Shown piece by piece: positions 60,156 to 64,000 of a stretch of DNA of 64,000 nucleotides. The notes under the pieces were generated by a model. That model saw only the letters and a list, made by a program, of their open reading frames with translations, was not told the origin of the DNA and searched no databases. Source of the DNA: Kitasatospora sp. NA04385 (GTDB lineage Bacteria > Actinomycetota > Actinomycetes > Streptomycetales > Streptomycetaceae); assembly GCF_013364235.1 (NCBI RefSeq), contig NZ_CP054919.1, forward strand, positions 1,546,684-1,610,683, given 5' to 3'. The position numbers were made by a program, and so were the translations under genes. Each line of letters opens with the position of its first letter. Within the stretch, counting starts at the first letter, position 1.

Positions 60156-60461
60156 CGGCGCGGGGACGGGCGGTGGCCGAACCGACCGGCGGCCCCTTGA
60201 TGACTCCACGTCAGTTCGCCTGCGTGCGTCCGGAATCCGACCGGGCCCAGGTGTCAGTATGGCCAAAGCGCTTGCGCCGCAGGTCCGGGGCGGGAAGCAT
60301 CGGGCGCAGGGGAGGGCCGTAGGGGCGGCCTCTGGACGTTCGTTTGCTTGCCGCAGCCGGGGGGCGCATGCGGCCCGGCCGTGACCGATGCGCGCCGCCC
60401 GCCGGGGTGGGTGCGGCCGTGGGGCGCGTGTGCACCGTGACGAGGCGAGGGGAACCAACCG
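60156..60461. other. Intergenic region before the Wzz/kinase gene
   Basis: 306 bp, with no gene. It has lower G+C near 60235-60260 (GTGTCAGTATGGCC, AGCGCTT), where a promoter could sit. GAGGCGAGGGGAACC just before 60462 is the ribosome site. No repeat or terminator seen. Confidence 0.45.
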
Positions 60462-62343
60462 GTGGAACCGGCAAATCTGTTCACCGTTCTGCGGCGGTAC
60501 TGGCGGCTGCTGGCCGCGTGTACGGCGGCCGCGCTGGTCGTGGGCCTCCTGCTGACGCCGGCCGGGAACGCCGTGGACAACGGCAAGTGGCAGTGCAAGG
60601 TGGCGATCACGCCGGTGGCGGGTGCGGCGGACACCGTGCGGGCCGACCAGGTGCTGTCGTACGCGCAGGGCTCCGCGGTGACCACGGCGGCGGCCCAGAA
60701 GCTGCACGTGACGGACGTGGCGGGGCTGACCGCGCGCCGGACGGTGGCGGCGGAGTCCACCCAGATGCTGCTGTTCACCACGACCGGCCCGACCCAGGCG
60801 TCCTGCGCGGAGCTGGCGCAGGCGCTGGCCGAGGCGACCATCACCGGTTACGCGCAGGAGTCGAAGAAGAGCGCCGACGAGTCGATCAAGCGGCTGCGCA
60901 CCCAGGCGGACGCCCAGCAGTCGCAGCTGGACGACCTGCAGAAGGCGTTCAGCCGGTCCAACGCCAACGACCAGGCGAAGATGCAGCCGCAGCTGACCAC
61001 GGCGACGGCGGCGCTGACCAAGACCCTGGGCGCCATCGCGGACCTGCAGAACTACAGCCAGACCGACGCGATCCAGCAGTGGGGTTCGATCGACGCGAAG
61101 GAGCTGGGCGGCAGCCTGCTCTCCTCGCCCTCGCGCGGGGTGCGGCTGGCGCTGGCGGTGGTGCTGGGCCTGGCGCTGGGCGTGGTGGCGGCGCTGATGC
61201 TGTCCCGGATGGACACCCGGCTGCGGACCCGGGACGGCACCGAGGAGGCGTTCAACCTGCCGGTGATCGGCGAGATCCCGCGCCTGTCGCGGCGCCTGCG
61301 CCGGCTGCGCGAGCCGCTGGTGACGGCCCGTCCGGAGGACCCGGCGACCGAGGCGTTCCGTTCGCTGCGCTCGACGCTGCTGCTGACCGGCCCGGACTCG
61401 CTGTCCGCGCAGTTCGGGCAGGGCGGGCTGGACCCGGACGACCGGCGGGTGCGGCGGGCGGTGGAGCCGGCGCCGGTGGTGCTGGTGATGTCGGGGCGCT
61501 CGGGCGACGGGCGGACCACCACGGTGGCGAACCTGGCGGCGGCGCTGGGCGAGACCGGCCGTCAGGTGCTGGTGCTGGACTGCGACTTCCGGCAGCCGGA
61601 GCTGACCTCGCACTTCGGGATGGACGAGGGCCCGGGTATGGCGGAGCTGCTGTCCGGCGAGCAGCTGACCGACCTGGTGGACCTGATCCGGCCGACCCGG
61701 GTGCCGAACGTGGCGATGATCACCGGCGGCCACACCACCGCGTACCCGGCGGCGCTGGTGCTGCGCGCCGAGGAGGTGCTGGCGCTGGCCCGGCGGCACG
61801 CGGACGTGGTGCTGATCGACTCCTCGCCGCTGCTGAACGCGAACGACGCGTACGACCTGGTGCAGCACGCGGACGCGGTGCTGGTGACGCTGATGGCGGG
61901 CAACGTGCGCCCGGAGGAGGCGGACCGGGTCTCGGAGCTGCTGGCCCGCACCGGGGTGCCGGTGGCGGGGGTGGCGCTGCTGGGGGCGGAGGTCGCCACC
62001 GGGCGGCGCAACCGCTCGCTGCGGCTGCCCGGGCGGCTGGGCGGGCGCCAGCCGCTGGGCCCGGCGCCGGAGCGGACGGAGCTGCCGCGGCCGGCGGCCG
62101 CGGAGCCGGTGCGGCGCAGCAGCCCGTCCGGAGCCGCGGCGGCCCGAGCACCGGCGGCCCGAGCCGCGCCGGGTGGAGCACCAGCGGGCGGACGGCGGCC
62201 GGCGCGGCGAGCCGGCGTACGGGGGCGGCGAGGGCGGCGACCGGTACGACGGGACGACGAGTTGGGGGCGGCGTCCGGTGGAGCTGCCGCCGGAGGAGCC
62301 GGTGGAGACCACCATGCAGCTGCGGCTGGGCGAGGACAGGTGA
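60462..62343 (+). pseudogene. Wzz/BY-kinase-like polysaccharide co-polymerase, frameshifted near the C-terminus
   Basis: Expected length is about 626 residues if repaired. TM1 lies at about 16-32, TM2 at 226-248. The cytoplasmic kinase domain has Walker A SGRSGDGRTTT (344-354, R351 where the family has Lys), A-prime LDCDFRQPEL (372-381) and Walker B VVLIDSSPLL (449-458). The family controls chain length and is regulated by tyrosine phosphorylation. The frame runs without stop into the next gene, giving 988 residues, but the proline/arginine-rich linker fits the +1 frame better: it continues RPEPRRPEHRRPEPRRVEHQ and ends LRLGEDR, TGA at 62341-62343. One extra C in the CCC at 62123-62125 explains this. 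Confidence 0.7.
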
Positions 62344-63428
62344 GCGGGTCGCGGGCCCGGGTGCTCTGGCTGGCGAAGGGCCTGGGCCGGGGCGGGGCGG
62401 AGCAGCTGCTGCTCAACTGCGTGCGGCACGCCGACCGTTCGCGCTACGACATCGAGGTGGCGTACGTGCTGCCGCACAAGGACGCGCTGGTGCCGGACCT
62501 GGCGGCGGCGGGCGTGCCGGTGCACTGCCTGGGCGGTGCGCCGGGGCGGCGCTGGCCGCTGCGGCTGCGGGCGCTGCTGGCGGAGCGCCGCTACGACCTG
62601 GTGCACACCCACATGCCGGTGCCGGCGGTGGCGGCGCGGCTGCTGCGGCCCGGCGGGCGGCGGACCCGGCTGGTGCACACCGAGCACAACCTGTGGGAGC
62701 GCTACCGGCTGCCGACCCGCTGGGCGAACGCGCTGACGTACCGGCGCAACGACGCGGTGATCGCGGTGTCGCACGCGGTGGCGGCGGGCGTCGGGCGGCG
62801 CCGGGCGGGCGAGTGGCTGACCGTGGTGCACCACGGGCCCGACCTGGGCGGCGCCCGCAGGCTGGCGCGGCGCGCGGCGCGGGCGGAGCTCGGGCTGCCG
62901 CCGGACGCGCTGGTGGTCGGCACGGTCGGCAACCTGACGGCGAAGAAGGACCAGGCGACGCTGCTGGCGGCGTTCGCGCTGCTGCGCGAGCGGCAGCCGG
63001 ACGCCCGGCTGGTGCTGGTCGGATCGGGGCCGCTGGAGGCCGAGTTGAAGGCGCGGGCGGGCGGGGGCGTGCTGTTCGCGGGCATGCGCGCGGACGTGCC
63101 GGCGCTGCTGCCGGGCTGGGACGTGTTCTGTCTGAGCTCGCGGCAGGAGGGCCTGCCGGTGGCGCTGATGGAGGCGATGACCACCGGCCTGCCGTCGGTG
63201 GTGACGGCGGTCGGCGGCATGCCGGAGGTGCTGGACGACGGCGTGCAGGGCCGGCTGGTGCCGCCGGGCGATCCGGCGGCGCTGGCGGCGGCGCTGGGCG
63301 CGCTGGCGGCCGATCCGGGCCTGCGGGAGCGGATGGGCGCGGCGGCCCGGGAGCGGTCGGAGTCCTTCGACGTGGCGGGCGCGCAGCGGGCGATCGAGCG
63401 GGTGTACGCGCGGGTCCTGGCGAACTGA
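62340..63428 (+). CDS. GT4-family glycosyltransferase
   Basis: The protein has 362 residues from the GTG 62340, which overlaps the TGA of the repaired upstream frame (GTGA). It opens RVLWLAKGLGRGGAEQLLLN, has YDLVHTHMPVPAVAARLLRP and RLVHTEHNLWERYRLPTRWA in the N-lobe, VGTVGNLTAKKDQATLLAAF and FCLSSRQEGLPVALMEAMTT with GLPSVVTAVGGMPEVLDDG in the C-lobe. Strong GT4 match. Coupled to the Wzz/kinase gene, and followed by a GNAT gene after 40 bp. Confidence 0.9.
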   Translation: MSGSRARVLWLAKGLGRGGAEQLLLNCVRHADRSRYDIEVAYVLPHKDALVPDLAAAGVPVHCLGGAPGRRWPLRLRALLAERRYDLVHTHMPVPAVAARLLRPGGRRTRLVHTEHNLWERYRLPTRWANALTYRRNDAVIAVSHAVAAGVGRRRAGEWLTVVHHGPDLGGARRLARRAARAELGLPPDALVVGTVGNLTAKKDQATLLAAFALLRERQPDARLVLVGSGPLEAELKARAGGGVLFAGMRADVPALLPGWDVFCLSSRQEGLPVALMEAMTTGLPSVVTAVGGMPEVLDDGVQGRLVPPGDPAALAAALGALAADPGLRERMGAAARERSESFDVAGAQRAIERVYARVLAN

Positions 63429-63468
63429 ACCGACTGGTGGGGCGGAGTCCGGAGGGGACGAGCACGAC

Positions 63469-64000
63469 GTGGGTGGCGAACTGACGTACCGCGGGCTGGA
63501 GTCGGCGGACGTGCCGGCGGTGCTGGAGCTGTTGACGGCTTCGCTGGCGGGCGGCCCGACCGGGCGGCGCAGCGCGGAGTTCTTCGACTGGAAGCACCGG
63601 GCGAACCCGTTCGGGTCGAGCCCGGGCCTGGTCGCGGTGGCGGACGACGGGCGGGTGGTGGGGGTGCGGCTGTTCCTGCGCTGGTCCTGGCGCGGGGAGG
63701 GCGGCCGCGAGGTGCGGGCGGTGCGGCCGGTGGACACCGCGACGCACCCGGACTTCCAGGGGCGCGGGATCTTCCGGCGGCTGACCACCGAGCTGCTCGA
63801 ACAGGTCTCCGGCGAGGCCGAGCTGGTGTTCAACACGCCGAACGGGAACAGCCTGCCCGGCTACCTGAGGATGGGCTGGCGGGAGCTGGGGCGCGTCCCG
63901 GTGGCGCTGCGGGTGGCCCGGCCGGTGTCGTTCGCCCGGGGCGCCCGGGCGGCGCTGTCCCGCCGGCCCGGCCCCTCGGGGCCGCCGCGCTGCGAACTGC
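63469..64000 (+). CDS. GNAT-family acetyltransferase, partial at window edge
   Basis: The frame is open from the GTG at 63469 to the last base (177 codons). LTYRGLESADVPAVLELLTA begins it; EFFDWKHRANPFGSSPGLVA and VDTATHPDFQGRGIFRRLTT (the Q-x-x-G-x-G/I acetyl-CoA loop) with NTPNGNSLPGYLRMGWRELG follow. This matches the GNAT proteins of exopolysaccharide loci. GGAGGGG lies 11 bp upstream. As the last gene of the series it probably acetylates a sugar of the glycan. The C-terminus is outside the window. Confidence 0.8.
   Translation, partial: MGGELTYRGLESADVPAVLELLTASLAGGPTGRRSAEFFDWKHRANPFGSSPGLVAVADDGRVVGVRLFLRWSWRGEGGREVRAVRPVDTATHPDFQGRGIFRRLTTELLEQVSGEAELVFNTPNGNSLPGYLRMGWRELGRVPVALRVARPVSFARGARAALSRRPGPSGPPRCEL

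Noticed and set aside
60462..63428. 988-residue Wzz-GT4 fusion as a genuine protein
   Set aside because: The +1 frame of the linker has better coding quality and ends in a TGA overlapping the GT start, as usual for coupled genes.
58917..63836. 1639-residue minus-strand frame
   Set aside because: It is the antisense of the glycosyltransferase and Wzz/kinase genes. Composition is Pro/Arg/His-rich with no domain, typical of shadow frames in high-G+C DNA.

Overview
The DNA is extremely G+C-rich, has strong third-position G/C bias and many GTG/TTG starts. Its gene content (an NsdA-type regulator, a DUF397 protein, a MarR/DHA2-MFS pair, an HpnB-type glycosyltransferase, uppP, and XRE/TPR regulators with a twin-arginine-like segment) points to a chromosome of the Streptomycetaceae (Streptomyces or Kitasatospora). 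No complete mobile element, rRNA or tRNA was found.

Layout. 1-4.5 kb: an operon on the minus strand for a MukBEF/Mks/Wadjet-like condensin (kleisin-like, winged-helix-like, then SMC-like ATPase cut by the left edge), with a His/Asp-rich micro-ORF coupled between the first two genes. 4.7-14.1 kb: a 9.25-kb block bounded by two direct copies of a 110-bp repeat. It holds a CPBP protease, a NUDIX hydrolase, a nucleotide-sugar dehydrogenase, a small operon (class III aminotransferase, Sir2-like protein, GNAT), a divergent XRE/TPR regulator with a dyad between them, and decayed gene remnants at both ends. 14.2-17.6 kb: a membrane protein under a palindromic operator, then a tightly coupled run of DUF2804, two unknown proteins and a SUKH-like protein. 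17.6-20 kb: a tandem array of three palindromes, a terminator, a DHA2 exporter and its divergent MarR regulator. 20-38.6 kb: mostly single housekeeping or conserved genes (pxpA, a degenerate GyrB-like protein, B3/4, EamA, uppP, VOC, ArsR/MFS pair, YcnI, a frameshifted HEAT protein, an NsdA-like regulator, a kinase-fold phosphotransferase, an acyl-CoA dehydrogenase-like protein, DUF397, a DhaM-like protein).

38.7-64 kb is dominated by cell-surface glycan genes. They include an NDP-sugar epimerase, a NeuD-type acyltransferase, an undecaprenyl-phosphate sugar-1-phosphate transferase (initiating enzyme), five GT4 glycosyltransferases, two polysaccharide deacetylases, a Wzm/Wzt ABC exporter, a Wzz/BY-kinase-like protein and a GNAT at the right edge. 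Together they read as one or two pathways that build a lipid-linked glycan on undecaprenyl phosphate, modify it and export it. Interspersed are a NarK-type transporter, an Asp/Glu racemase, an HpnB-type enzyme, a methyltransferase, a ParB-like secreted protein, a DsbA-like protein, a DUF4232 lipoprotein and cutA.

The main unexplained structures are: the coupled micro-ORF in the condensin operon; the 110-bp direct repeats; the 47-bp-period palindrome array; and two copies of a ~150-bp nested palindromic element at 47.05 and 58.74 kb. Two likely 1-nt frameshifts were found, one in the HEAT protein and one in the Wzz/kinase gene, where it creates an artificial-looking 988-residue fusion to the next glycosyltransferase.
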